Shown here: positions 1-9,081 of the stretch, one piece after another
Numbering within the stretch: position 1 is the stretch's first letter
Layout of the letters: every line of letters begins with the position of its first letter
Origin: Actinopolymorpha sp. NPDC004070
Lineage (GTDB): Bacteria; Actinomycetota; Actinomycetes; Propionibacteriales; Actinopolymorphaceae
DNA length: 64,000 bases
Assembly (NCBI RefSeq): GCF_040610475.1
Contig: NZ_JBEXMJ010000011.1
Coordinates: 213,533-277,532, forward strand
Direction: 5' to 3'
The notes under the pieces: model-generated
Told to the model about the DNA's origin: nothing
Databases searched by the model: none
Seen by the model: only the letters and a program-made list of their open reading frames with translations
Program-made: the position numbers and the translations under genes

Positions 1-170
1 ACCACCCCTCCATACCCCGCTCGGCCGGTCCCATGTGTGCGGACACGCCGACCGTTCCCGCTCCGGTTCGTATCCGGCGCCGGAAGCCGGGTGGACACGC
101 CTGCGAAGATCGTCGGGGTCCACAGCGATCGGACGAACCCCCGAGTCGAGACGGCCAGAGGAGATCCGCG

Positions 171-1910
171 ATGACCAAGGCCGGCGCGTTCCGCGCTGCT
201 CTGGACGCTTCGGTGTACTCGGTACGACGTGCCTGGGGGTACTCCCCGGGGTGGCTGCTGAGGTCGTCCGTCGGTTACCTGGTGCTGGCGATCACCCCCG
301 CCGCGCAGGTGCTCGCGGTTTCCTGGCTCGCGGAAACATCAGGGGGTCCGGCACGCGAGTATGTCCCGCCGCTCGTGGTGCTGACCGTCCTGCTCGGTCT
401 CGGGCAGGCGATGGAGCAGAACTCGAACATGATCGGTCAGCGGACGACCAACCGTCTGCGCGCTCACTACCAGGACGAGCTGATGCGGACCATCGCGGCT
501 CTTCCGCCGCAGCGTGTCGGCCTGGCGCAGACCAACGCGACCATCCAGGGCTGCCGTAGCTCACTGCACGATCTGGGCAGGTTGGCGAGCTCCGTGGTGG
601 CGTCGGTGGGCGCACTCGTCACAGCCGCCGCGCTGTGCGTCTCGGTCTGGATGATCAGTCCCCTCGCTGGTGCCCTGGTGGTGGCCGCGCTCCTTCCCAA
701 CCTGCTCGTGTTCGCCTGGGAAGCGAAGATGCAGGACGCCGCGTTCGTCCCGTACGGCGAATGGGAGAGGCGTTCGGAGTACGCCGTGGAGCAGTTGGTC
801 GCGCAGCGCACGGCGACCGAGTTGGCGACCCTCGGCTCCGGTGCCGTCGTCGCGGAGGTGGCCGACACTCGCCGCAGGACGGCCGACGCGATTCTCGACC
901 GCATCCTGGCGCTGCTCACGCGTTCGGGGACCGTTGCCGGTGGCGGTACGGCGATCCTGCTGGGCGGAGCGCTGGCGGGCGTGATCGTGGGAGGGGCCAG
1001 GGGCGCGGGAATCGCCGCGGGAATCGTCGGTGTCCTGTCCGGAGTCGCGGCCACCAGGTCCGCGGGATTCTCCTTCGGCGACCTGGTGTCGTTCGCCCCG
1101 AAGGTCCGCGCCTACCGTCAGTTCGTCGACTCCGTCCCGCCCCCGGCGGACACCCGGATCCGGTCCGATGCCCGAAGCGTCGACGCGCGCCGGTTGACCG
1201 TCACCTATCCGGGCGCGGACACACCGGCGATCAGGGACCTCTCCCTCTCCGCGCGGAAGGGTCAGATCGTCGCGCTCGTCGGAGTGAACGGCGCCGGAAA
1301 GACGACCGCGATCAACACGATCCTCGGACTCCTCGAACCCGACGCCGGAGCGGTCACGGTCGACGGCATCGATGCCACGACCATGCCGCTGGCAGCGCGC
1401 CTTGGTTACTTCGGGCTGCTCACGCAGGAGTTCGGCCGGTACGAGTTCACCGTTCGGGACACCCTCAGAATCGGCCGGCCGGACGGCAGGGCGACCGACG
1501 AGGAGATCTGGCAGGCACTCGACTCCGCTCACGCCGGGGACTTCGTCCGGAGACTGAAGGACGGACTCGACACCCAGCTCGGCTCCCAGTTCGGAGGAGT
1601 CGGCCTCTCCGGCGGCCAGTGGCAACGACTCGCCCTCGCGCGCATCTACCTGCGCGACGCGCCGATCTGGATTCTCGACGAGCCGACCTCTGCCATCGAC
1701 GCGGAGGCCGAGCAGCAGATCTTCGCGGAGCTGCAGAGGACCAGAGCCGATCGGATCACGATCGTCGTCTCGCACCGTGCGTGGACCCTCAGGGGCATGG
1801 ACCACATCTACGTCCTCGACGAGGGACGAGTCGTCGAACAGGGAACCTACGAGCAGCTGATCGCCCAACGGCGCCGGTTCTCGCAGATCTTCGCGGAGCA
1901 GGTCGCCTGA
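171..1910 (+). CDS. ABC transporter, fused permease and ATP-binding domains
   Basis: A 579-residue ABC exporter half-transporter: an N-terminal membrane domain (about residues 20-310) fused to a C-terminal nucleotide-binding domain. The ATPase motifs are complete: Walker A GVNGAGKTT near residue 371, Q-loop LLTQE, signature LSGGQ near 479, Walker B WILDEP near 500, D-loop SAID and the H-loop His near 535. Such proteins act as homo- or heterodimers exporting lipids, peptides or drugs; the substrate cannot be read here. The frame stays open upstream to position 33, but the ATG at 171 has an AGGAG-like site a few bases before it and gives a normal N-terminus, so I chose it. No partner half-transporter lies downstream; the next gene is convergent. 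A partner could lie left of the window. Confidence 0.9.
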   Translation: MTKAGAFRAALDASVYSVRRAWGYSPGWLLRSSVGYLVLAITPAAQVLAVSWLAETSGGPAREYVPPLVVLTVLLGLGQAMEQNSNMIGQRTTNRLRAHYQDELMRTIAALPPQRVGLAQTNATIQGCRSSLHDLGRLASSVVASVGALVTAAALCVSVWMISPLAGALVVAALLPNLLVFAWEAKMQDAAFVPYGEWERRSEYAVEQLVAQRTATELATLGSGAVVAEVADTRRRTADAILDRILALLTRSGTVAGGGTAILLGGALAGVIVGGARGAGIAAGIVGVLSGVAATRSAGFSFGDLVSFAPKVRAYRQFVDSVPPPADTRIRSDARSVDARRLTVTYPGADTPAIRDLSLSARKGQIVALVGVNGAGKTTAINTILGLLEPDAGAVTVDGIDATTMPLAARLGYFGLLTQEFGRYEFTVRDTLRIGRPDGRATDEEIWQALDSAHAGDFVRRLKDGLDTQLGSQFGGVGLSGGQWQRLALARIYLRDAPIWILDEPTSAIDAEAEQQIFAELQRTRADRITIVVSHRAWTLRGMDHIYVLDEGRVVEQGTYEQLIAQRRRFSQIFAEQVA

Positions 1911-1972
1911 AGATCGATCTCCGCTCGCAGTTCCGCACCGCCTGAGGGTCGGCACCGGTGACGGGGCAGGTG

Positions 1973-4690
1973 TCAGGCGCGGCGCAGCCTGACGGCGGTG
2001 AGCTTGTACTCCGGACACGACGTCGCCTCGTCCACCTCGTCGGAGGTGAGCAGGTTCGCCGGCACCTCCGGGAAGGCGAACGTCAGGAACACCTCGCCCA
2101 CCGCCACCTCGTCGGTCACCCGGGCCGGAGCGGTCACGGTGCCCCGCCGGCTGCTGACCTCGACCGGATCGCCGTCGCCGACGCCGAGCCGGTCGGCGTC
2201 TTCGGGGTGCAGGTCGAGGTGTTCACCGGGAGCCAGCGCCAGGTTCGGCGTACGCCGGGTCATCGTCCCGCTGTTGTAGTGCACCAGCCGCCGGCCGGTG
2301 ATCAGGGCGTACGGGAAGTCCGCGTCGGGTGGCTCGCCCGGCGGCAGCCAGGGCCGGGCCGCGAGGTGCGCACGCCCGTCCGAAGTGGCGAACGCCGTCC
2401 CGTACAACCTGGCCTCGCCCGGGTCGTCCAGTCCCCGGCACGGCCAGTGCAGCGCACCCTCCCGGTCCAGGCGTTCGTGGGAGACACCGGCAAACACCGG
2501 GGTGAGCTCGGCGCACTCGGCCAGCGCGGCGGCCGGGTCCGGGCAGCCGAGGTCGACACCGAGCGCGCCGCCGACGGCGCACAGCACGTCGAAGTCGGTG
2601 TACGCCTGACCGGGCGGGTCGAGCGCCCGCCGCACCCGCTGAAACCGCCGGTCGAAGTTGACGAATGTGCCGTCCTTCTCCAGGAACGAGCTACCGGGCA
2701 GCACCACGTCGGCGGCCTGTGCGGTGGCGGACAGGAAGATCTCCTGGCTCACCACGAAGTCGCACGCCTCCAACGCCGCGCGGACATGCCCGGAGTCGGG
2801 ATCGGTCGCCAGGATGTCCTCGCCGAACACGTACATCGCCCGCACCTGCCCGGCGAGCGCGGCGTCGAACATCTCCGGGATGCGCAGGCCCGGCCGTTCC
2901 GGCACCGGCGTCCCCCACGCGGTGGCGAACCTCTCCCGCACCCGAGGGTCGTCGACCCGCTGGTAGCCGGGGAGCACATCGGGCAGCGCGCCCATGTCGG
3001 AGGCACCCTGAACGTTGTTCTGGCCGCGCAACGGGTTGACGCCCCCGCCGTGCGGCGTCCCGACGGCACCGCGCAGGATCGCCAGGTTGGCGAGCGTGCG
3101 GACCCCGTCGGTGCCGTGCAGGTGTTCGGTGACACCGAGCCCGTAGACGATCGCCGGTCGCCGCGCGGTGCCGTACGCCTCGGCCGCCGCGGCCAGGGCG
3201 TCCGGGGAGACACCGCTCAGCTCGGCCACCCGGTCGGGTGGATAGTCGGCCAGCAGTTTCCGCAGCTCCTCGGCCCCGGCCGCACGCGTGGCGAGAAACT
3301 CCTCGTCCACCAGGCCGCGGTCGAAGAGCAGCCCGGCCAGCCCGTTGAACACCGCGACGTTCGACCCGGGCCGGCCCCGCAGGTGGACGTCGGCCAGCCG
3401 GGCCAGTTCGGTCCGCCGCGGGTCGATGACCACCAGCCGTGCGCCGTGCAGCGCCGCCTGCACGATCCGCGCGCCGATCACCGGATGAGCCTCGGTGACG
3501 TTGGCACCGGCGACGAGGATGCAGTCCGCCGCATCGAGGTCCTCGGCGGGGTTGGTGCCGCCGGCCAGCCCGAAGCTCGCGATCAGCCCGGCCGCCGAGG
3601 GCGCGTGGCAGATGCGCGAGCAGTTGTCGACGTTGTTGGTGCCGATCGCCGTCCGCATCAGCTTCTGCAGCAGATAGTTCTCCTCGTTGGTCGACCGGGC
3701 GGAGGAGATCGCGGCGATGGCGTCCGGCCCGTGCCGGTCGCGGATCCGGGTCAGTTCGCGGCCCACCACGGCGAGCGCCTCGTCCCAGGTGGCGTGTTCG
3801 AGCCTGCCGTTCCGCCGCACCAGCGGGGTGGTGAGCCGGTCCGGGGACCGCACGAACCCGTACGCGAAGCGGCCCTTGACGCAGGCATGGCCGCGATTGA
3901 CCGGACCGTCCAAGGCCGGGGTGACGGCGAGGATGCTGTCGTCGCGGGTGTGCACGTCCAGGGTGCAGCCCACCCCGCAGTAGCCGCAGGTGGTGCGGGT
4001 CACCGGGTCGGCGGTGCGACTGTGCGACGTGAGCACTGCGGCCGGTCCGCTCAGCGCGCCGCTCGGGCAGGAGTCCACACAGCCTCCGCACGACACGCAC
4101 GCCGACTCCACCCAGGGGCCACCGGCACCGGCCGCCACGACGGTGTCCGCACCCCGGCCGGCCATGGTCAGCGCGAAGGTGCCCTGGACCTCGTCGCACA
4201 TCCGCACACACCGTCCGCAGGCGATGCACAGGTCGGCGTCCAGCCGGACGTACGGGTGGGAGTCGTCCCGGCCCAGGCCCCGGCCGGCCAGGTCGAAGTC
4301 CGCCCGCTCCAGACCGAGCCGGGCACACAAGGCCGTGAGTTCGGTGGGGAGTTCCAGCGCGCGTTCGGGGATGCGTTCCACCATCAGCTCCACCACCCGG
4401 CGGACCGTGGCGGCGACCTCGTGGTCGTCGGTGCGCACCTCGACACCTTCCTCGGCCGGGGCGGTGCACGCGGCGACCACGCCTCGGTCGGTGCGCACCA
4501 GGCACACCCGGCACGCGCCCGACGGTGCCAGCCGGTCGTCGAAGCAGAGCGTGGGTACGTCCGCGCCGGCCGCACGCGTAGCGTCCAGCACCGACGCGCC
4601 CTCGGCTACCTCCACCGGTGTCCCGTCGACCCGCAGCCGTACGACGCCGCCGTCCCGCGCCTGTCCCCCGGTCACCGCGCCGCCGGTCAC
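1973..4690 (-). CDS. fdhF: formate dehydrogenase, molybdopterin catalytic (alpha) subunit
   Basis: A 905-residue molybdopterin oxidoreductase of the NAD-linked formate dehydrogenase type, oxidising formate to CO2. In order: a NuoG-like [2Fe-2S] domain (Cys49, 60, 63, 75), two [4Fe-4S] sets (CIACGRC from Cys155 and CVSCGGC from Cys198), the Mo-proximal cluster (Cys235, 238, 242, 270), the bis-MGD catalytic domain, and a C-terminal dinucleotide-binding domain (ITGRRLVHYNSGTM). The active-site ligand is Cys361 followed by His362 (RICHAPS), the position held by selenocysteine in E. coli FdhF, so this is a Cys enzyme. The chosen GTG start overlaps the stop of the upstream NuoE-F gene by four bases (GTGA), implying translational coupling. 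The sulfurtransferase FdhD needed for maturation is not in the window. A longer open frame continues upstream only as a shadow of the NuoE-F gene. Confidence 0.93.
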   Translation of the reverse strand: MTGGAVTGGQARDGGVVRLRVDGTPVEVAEGASVLDATRAAGADVPTLCFDDRLAPSGACRVCLVRTDRGVVAACTAPAEEGVEVRTDDHEVAATVRRVVELMVERIPERALELPTELTALCARLGLERADFDLAGRGLGRDDSHPYVRLDADLCIACGRCVRMCDEVQGTFALTMAGRGADTVVAAGAGGPWVESACVSCGGCVDSCPSGALSGPAAVLTSHSRTADPVTRTTCGYCGVGCTLDVHTRDDSILAVTPALDGPVNRGHACVKGRFAYGFVRSPDRLTTPLVRRNGRLEHATWDEALAVVGRELTRIRDRHGPDAIAAISSARSTNEENYLLQKLMRTAIGTNNVDNCSRICHAPSAAGLIASFGLAGGTNPAEDLDAADCILVAGANVTEAHPVIGARIVQAALHGARLVVIDPRRTELARLADVHLRGRPGSNVAVFNGLAGLLFDRGLVDEEFLATRAAGAEELRKLLADYPPDRVAELSGVSPDALAAAAEAYGTARRPAIVYGLGVTEHLHGTDGVRTLANLAILRGAVGTPHGGGVNPLRGQNNVQGASDMGALPDVLPGYQRVDDPRVRERFATAWGTPVPERPGLRIPEMFDAALAGQVRAMYVFGEDILATDPDSGHVRAALEACDFVVSQEIFLSATAQAADVVLPGSSFLEKDGTFVNFDRRFQRVRRALDPPGQAYTDFDVLCAVGGALGVDLGCPDPAAALAECAELTPVFAGVSHERLDREGALHWPCRGLDDPGEARLYGTAFATSDGRAHLAARPWLPPGEPPDADFPYALITGRRLVHYNSGTMTRRTPNLALAPGEHLDLHPEDADRLGVGDGDPVEVSSRRGTVTAPARVTDEVAVGEVFLTFAFPEVPANLLTSDEVDEATSCPEYKLTAVRLRRA

Positions 4691-6402
4691 GACAGCTCCT
4701 CCGCGTACACCCGGCGCAGGCTGCGCACGACGGCCGGAAGCCGGGTGCCGAACGGACACAGGCTCGCGAGCTCCATCGTGTCCAGCAGGGAGTCGTCGCG
4801 GGCGGCCGCCTCGGGCCGGCGTTCGCCGAGCCGGGTGCCCTCGCGGCACGGGGTGCACGTGCCGCAGCTCTCCCGCGCGCCGAACTCCCACAGTGCTCGC
4901 AGCAGGTCGCGCGGGTCCACTCGGTCGTCGACGGCGACCAGGCTGCCGTGCCCGGGTGGCGCGTCGGCCGCGACCAGGGCGGCTCCCAGCAGCGGCAGGT
5001 CGAGTTGATCCGGACCGAGGAAGCCGCCGAGCGGGCCGCCCACCTGAAGCGCGCGCAACCTGGCCTCCCCCGCCAGGCTGCCGCCGAGGCCGAGCACGAT
5101 GTCCCGCAGCGGCGTGCCCAGCTCCACCTCGTACAGCCCCGGCCGCCGGAACCGTTCGTTCAGGCAGACCAGCAGCGTCCCGGTCTCCGGCGGCACGCCG
5201 CGCGTGGCGTAGGTCCGCCCACCCTCGGCGACCACAGCGGGCACCGCCGCCAGCGTCTCCACGTTGTTGAGCGCGGTGGGCCGGCCGAGCAGGCCGTAGT
5301 CGGTGGGGTACGGCGGGCGGGGGCGCACGGTGGCCCGCAGCCCGGCCAGCGACCGCAGCAGTGACGTCTCCTCCCCGGCCAGGTAGGACCCGGCGCCGGC
5401 CACGACCGCGACGTCCAGCCGGACACCGGAGCCGTACAGGTCCTCGCCCAGGCGGCCGTCGGCGTAGGCCCGTTCGACCGCCTCGCGGAGCCGGTCGAAC
5501 GCGCGTGGGTACTCCGACCGCACGTACACGAACCCCCGCTCCGCACCGCAGGCCAGCGCGGCAAGGGCCAGGCCCTCCAGCACCCGCTCGGGATCCTCCT
5601 CCATCAGCACCCGGTCGGCGAACGAACCGGGGTCGCCCTCGTCGCCGTTGGCCACGACGTAGCGCTGCGCGGGCGGAACGTCCGAACCCGCCACCGCCCG
5701 CCACTTGTGCACGGTGGGAAAGCCCGCACCGCCCCGGCCGCGAAGCCCGGCGGTCGCCACCTCGGCCCGGATCCGGCTGGCGACGGCGGCGGGGCCGCCG
5801 TCGGATCGAACGGCCGCCAGGATCCGCGACCACACCTGCCAGGACGACTCCTCGCCGACGACACCGCGCAGGACGATCGGTGGGGTGGCGGCCCGGACGA
5901 CGGGCTCAGGCGCCGGTCGCGGCGGCACAGCCCCGGCGAGCTGCGCGGCGAGGTCGGCCCCCGCCCGCGGCTGGTCGCCGTCCAGCGCGGCCGGACCCGT
6001 GTAGCAGTAACCCAGACAATGCACCACCTGCAGCGACACGCGCCCGTCCACGGTGCACTCGCCGGCGGGTACGCCGAGGGCGCGGGACACCTCGGTGAGG
6101 TGCCGGCCGCCACCGCCGGCCACGAAGCAGGCCGTGCCCGCGCACACCCGCACGTGGCGCGTGCCCTGCCGGCCGCGCAGGTCGGCGTAGTAACTCGCGG
6201 CGCCGTGCACGGCGGCGAGCGGAAGGCCCACCTCGTCGGCGACGGCGCGTTCGTCGGCCGGGGTGACCACGCCCCGCGAGGTGCGCGCCGCGCGCAGGCG
6301 GCTCAGGCCGTCGTACGCCGGTCCGCCGGTGCGGCGTTCCAGTCCGTCCAGCGACGCCCCGGTCGGCCCACGGTCCGCTCCACCATCACGATCCTCACGC
6401 AC
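4687..6402 (-). CDS. NuoE-NuoF fusion, diaphorase (beta) subunit of NAD-dependent formate dehydrogenase
   Basis: A 571-residue fusion. Residues about 45-150 are a NuoE-type thioredoxin-fold [2Fe-2S] domain with ligands Cys87, Cys92, Cys129 and Cys133. Residues about 190-571 are NuoF-like, with the FMN/NADH-binding GRGGAGF loop (222-228) and the [4Fe-4S] motif SCGTCTPC near 512-519 with a later Cys near 549. Together with the formate dehydrogenase alpha subunit encoded four bases into its end, it should pass electrons from formate to NAD+ in the cytoplasm. This is the FdsB/HoxF type of arrangement rather than respiratory complex I, because no other nuo genes follow. The GTG start lies 7 bases after the stop of the cation ATPase gene, so the three genes read as one operon. 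No in-frame ATG is available before the conserved region. Confidence 0.9.
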   Translation of the reverse strand: MREDRDGGADRGPTGASLDGLERRTGGPAYDGLSRLRAARTSRGVVTPADERAVADEVGLPLAAVHGAASYYADLRGRQGTRHVRVCAGTACFVAGGGGRHLTEVSRALGVPAGECTVDGRVSLQVVHCLGYCYTGPAALDGDQPRAGADLAAQLAGAVPPRPAPEPVVRAATPPIVLRGVVGEESSWQVWSRILAAVRSDGGPAAVASRIRAEVATAGLRGRGGAGFPTVHKWRAVAGSDVPPAQRYVVANGDEGDPGSFADRVLMEEDPERVLEGLALAALACGAERGFVYVRSEYPRAFDRLREAVERAYADGRLGEDLYGSGVRLDVAVVAGAGSYLAGEETSLLRSLAGLRATVRPRPPYPTDYGLLGRPTALNNVETLAAVPAVVAEGGRTYATRGVPPETGTLLVCLNERFRRPGLYEVELGTPLRDIVLGLGGSLAGEARLRALQVGGPLGGFLGPDQLDLPLLGAALVAADAPPGHGSLVAVDDRVDPRDLLRALWEFGARESCGTCTPCREGTRLGERRPEAAARDDSLLDTMELASLCPFGTRLPAVVRSLRRVYAEELS

Positions 6403-6409
6403 GCAGCCC

Positions 6410-8962
6410 TCATGCCCGGCGGCGACCGGCGAGGAACCGATCCAGGCGAATCGCGACGTACCCGGCGAACGACACCACGCACACGACCGCGAGGTCGGGC
6501 AGGGACACGGGTTCGGTGCCGAGCAGGTCGCGCAGCAGCGGGACGTACACCCCGGCCGCCTGCAACCCGAACGCCACCACGACGGCCAGCAGCAGGAACG
6601 GGTTGGTGAGGGTGCCGGGCCGGGCCCGCGAGCCCAGGCCGATCCACAACTGCGTCGCGCCCAGGGTCAGGAACGCCATGCTCTGCCAGGGCCGCCCGGT
6701 CGCGTGCGCCCACACGGCCACCCCGAGCGTCACCGCGGCGACCACCACGGCCAGCCGCACCACCCGCTGCCACAGCCCGGCGCCGAGGATGCGTTCGGCC
6801 GGCGGCCGCGGCGGGGAGCGCATCAGGTCACCCTCGGCCGGCTCGGCGCCGAGCGCGACGCCGGGCAGCCCGTGCGTGAGCAGGTTGACCCACAGGATCT
6901 GCGCGGGCAGCAGCGGCAGGGGGAAGCCGAGGAACGGACCGGCCAGCATCACCAGGATCTCCGCGGCGCCGCCGGCCAGCCCGTACGCCAGGAAGCGGCG
7001 GACGTTGGCGTAGATCCGCCGGCCCTCCTCCACCGCGGCCACCAGGGTGGCGAGTTCGTCGTCGGCGAGGACCAGGTCCGCCGCTTCCCGGGCCACCTCG
7101 GTACCCCGCCGGCCCATGGCCACGCCGATGTCGGCGCTGCGCAGCGCCGGCGCGTCGTTCACGCCGTCGCCGGTCATCGCGACGACCTCCGAGCGGTCGC
7201 GGTACGCGTGGATGAGGGCCAGCTTCTGCTCCGGACTGGTCCGTGCGTACACCCGCCCGTCCTCGCCTCCGCCAACTGCCTCGCTCCCGGCCCCCTCGAT
7301 GCCGACCTGGCGGGCGATCGCGTGTGCGGTCGCGGGGTGGTCACCGGTGATCAGCACCGGCGCGATCCCCGCCCGCCGGCACGCGGCGATGGTCGCGGGC
7401 GCCGAGGCTCGCGGCGGGTCGGCGATGGCCACCAGGCCGAGCAGGCGCAGGCCCTTCTCGAGGGCGGCCTCCCAGCCGACCGGGCCGTCCGCGGGCGGAA
7501 GTGCGGCCCGCTCGGCAGTGGCGACGGCGAGCACCCGGAAGCCCTGCGCGGCGTACTCCTCGGTCCGCGCGACGGCGCCGCCCAGCACGTCACCGCCGTC
7601 GGACAGCAGCGGGTTGCGCAGGAGCACCTCGGGCGCACCCTTGCAGATGACGAGGTAGGTGCCGGGTTCGCGGCGATGCACCGTGGTCATCCGCTTGCGC
7701 GCGTTGTCGAACGGGATCTCGCCCACCCGCGGCAACGTGCGCTCCAGCGCGGCCCGCGTCAACCCGACCTTGCCACCGGCCGCGAGCAGCGCCGCCTCGG
7801 TGGGATCACCCGCCGCGCTCCAGACCTCCCCGTCGGTGCGCGGAGGCAGCAGGCTCGCGTCGGTGCACAGGACACCCGCCCGCAGCAGGGCCACGACGTC
7901 GGCCACCTCCGACGGATCCACCGGCCGACCGTCCCGGACGAGCTCCCCCTCCGGCGCGTACCCGGCACCGGTCACCTCCACCTCACCCGCGTACGTCCAC
8001 AGCCGCTGCACCACCATCGCGCCCTCGGTGAGGGTGCCGGTCTTGTCGGTGGCGATCACCGTCACCGAGCCGAGCGTCTCCACCGCCGGCAGCCGGCGCA
8101 CGATCGCGTTCCGGCGGGCCATCCGGCGCGCGCCCAGGGCCAGCGCCAGCGTCACCACCGCCGGCAGCGACTCCGGCACCGCCGCGACCAGCAGGCTGAT
8201 GCCGGTGAGCACCATCAGCTCCAGCGGCTGACCGCGTACCAGACCGAGCACCAGCACCACGACGCACAGGACGGCGGCGCTGATCGCGAGCACCCGCGCC
8301 ACCCCGGCCAGCCGGCGCTGCAACGGCGTACGAACCGGCTCGGCCGACATCAGCGCGGCCACCCGCCCCATCGCGCTTGCCGTGCCGGTCGCGGTCACCA
8401 CCGCGAGCCCGCGGCCGCGTACCACCACCGTGCCCGCCGACACCTCGTCACCGGACTCCTCGGTCGACGCAACCGCCTTGTCCACCGGCACTGCCTCACC
8501 GGTGAGCATGGACTCGTCCGCGGCGAACGCGACCGCCTCTACCAGCCGCGCGTCGGCGGGGACGACCTCGCCCTCGGCGAGCACCACCAGGTCGCCGGGC
8601 ACCACCTCCGCGGCGGGCACCTCCCGCTCGGCACCGTCACGCACGACCCGCGCCGACGGGGCGGCCAGGGCGGCCAGCTCGGAGATCGCCTGGTCCGCGC
8701 GGACCTCCTGGCTGACCCCGACCGCGGTGTTCATCACGATCACCAGCACGATGACCGCGGCGTCGGAGATGTCCCGGGTCGCGATGGTGAGGACCGCGGC
8801 GACCAGCAGGACGACGATCAGCGGGTCGCGCAGCTGGGCGGCCAGCCGGCGGTGCAGCGGCACCGGCGGGCGGCGCGGCGGGGCGTTCGGGCCATACCGC
8901 TCCAGCCGGGCCGCGGCCTCCGCCTCGGTCAGCCCCGCCTCGGTCGGCCCGGCCCGGTCCAC
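6410..8962 (-). CDS. P2-type cation-translocating P-type ATPase
   Basis: An 850-residue membrane pump of the SERCA/PMCA-like P2 class. It has the cation-ATPase N-terminal domain (from [11 protein letters not shown]), the actuator TGEA loop (154-157), the phosphorylated Asp306 in DKTGTLT, the GDGVND hinge and the usual M1-M10 layout. Two transport-site signatures are unusual: M4 reads PESLP (263-267) instead of PEGLP, and the M6 motif NLLTHGLP (Asn693 to His697) has His where P2A pumps carry Asp. The ion is therefore uncertain. I chose the GTG at 8962 because it places the conserved N-terminal domain close to the start; an open frame reaches 9079. It is the first gene of an operon with the NuoE-F and formate dehydrogenase genes, and is divergent from the PatA-like gene across about 120 bases. 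Confidence 0.9.
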   Translation of the reverse strand: MDRAGPTEAGLTEAEAAARLERYGPNAPPRRPPVPLHRRLAAQLRDPLIVVLLVAAVLTIATRDISDAAVIVLVIVMNTAVGVSQEVRADQAISELAALAAPSARVVRDGAEREVPAAEVVPGDLVVLAEGEVVPADARLVEAVAFAADESMLTGEAVPVDKAVASTEESGDEVSAGTVVVRGRGLAVVTATGTASAMGRVAALMSAEPVRTPLQRRLAGVARVLAISAAVLCVVVLVLGLVRGQPLELMVLTGISLLVAAVPESLPAVVTLALALGARRMARRNAIVRRLPAVETLGSVTVIATDKTGTLTEGAMVVQRLWTYAGEVEVTGAGYAPEGELVRDGRPVDPSEVADVVALLRAGVLCTDASLLPPRTDGEVWSAAGDPTEAALLAAGGKVGLTRAALERTLPRVGEIPFDNARKRMTTVHRREPGTYLVICKGAPEVLLRNPLLSDGGDVLGGAVARTEEYAAQGFRVLAVATAERAALPPADGPVGWEAALEKGLRLLGLVAIADPPRASAPATIAACRRAGIAPVLITGDHPATAHAIARQVGIEGAGSEAVGGGEDGRVYARTSPEQKLALIHAYRDRSEVVAMTGDGVNDAPALRSADIGVAMGRRGTEVAREAADLVLADDELATLVAAVEEGRRIYANVRRFLAYGLAGGAAEILVMLAGPFLGFPLPLLPAQILWVNLLTHGLPGVALGAEPAEGDLMRSPPRPPAERILGAGLWQRVVRLAVVVAAVTLGVAVWAHATGRPWQSMAFLTLGATQLWIGLGSRARPGTLTNPFLLLAVVVAFGLQAAGVYVPLLRDLLGTEPVSLPDLAVVCVVSFAGYVAIRLDRFLAGRRRA

Positions 8963-9081
8963 AGTTGTGGCGTACCCAGCGAACCCTCTGCTCAGCGCTC
9001 CCCCGGCGCACCGGACATGGCTTACCGTGTGCCCTGAAACCGGTGGGGGCCGGCTGGGCGGGGACGGTGAACGGAGCACGT

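Noticed and set aside
1958..5008. A 1016-codon open frame on the + strand across the formate dehydrogenase gene
   Set aside because: It is an antisense shadow caused by high GC; its translation is Arg/Pro/Gly-rich with no domains, whereas the minus-strand reading has complete cofactor motifs.
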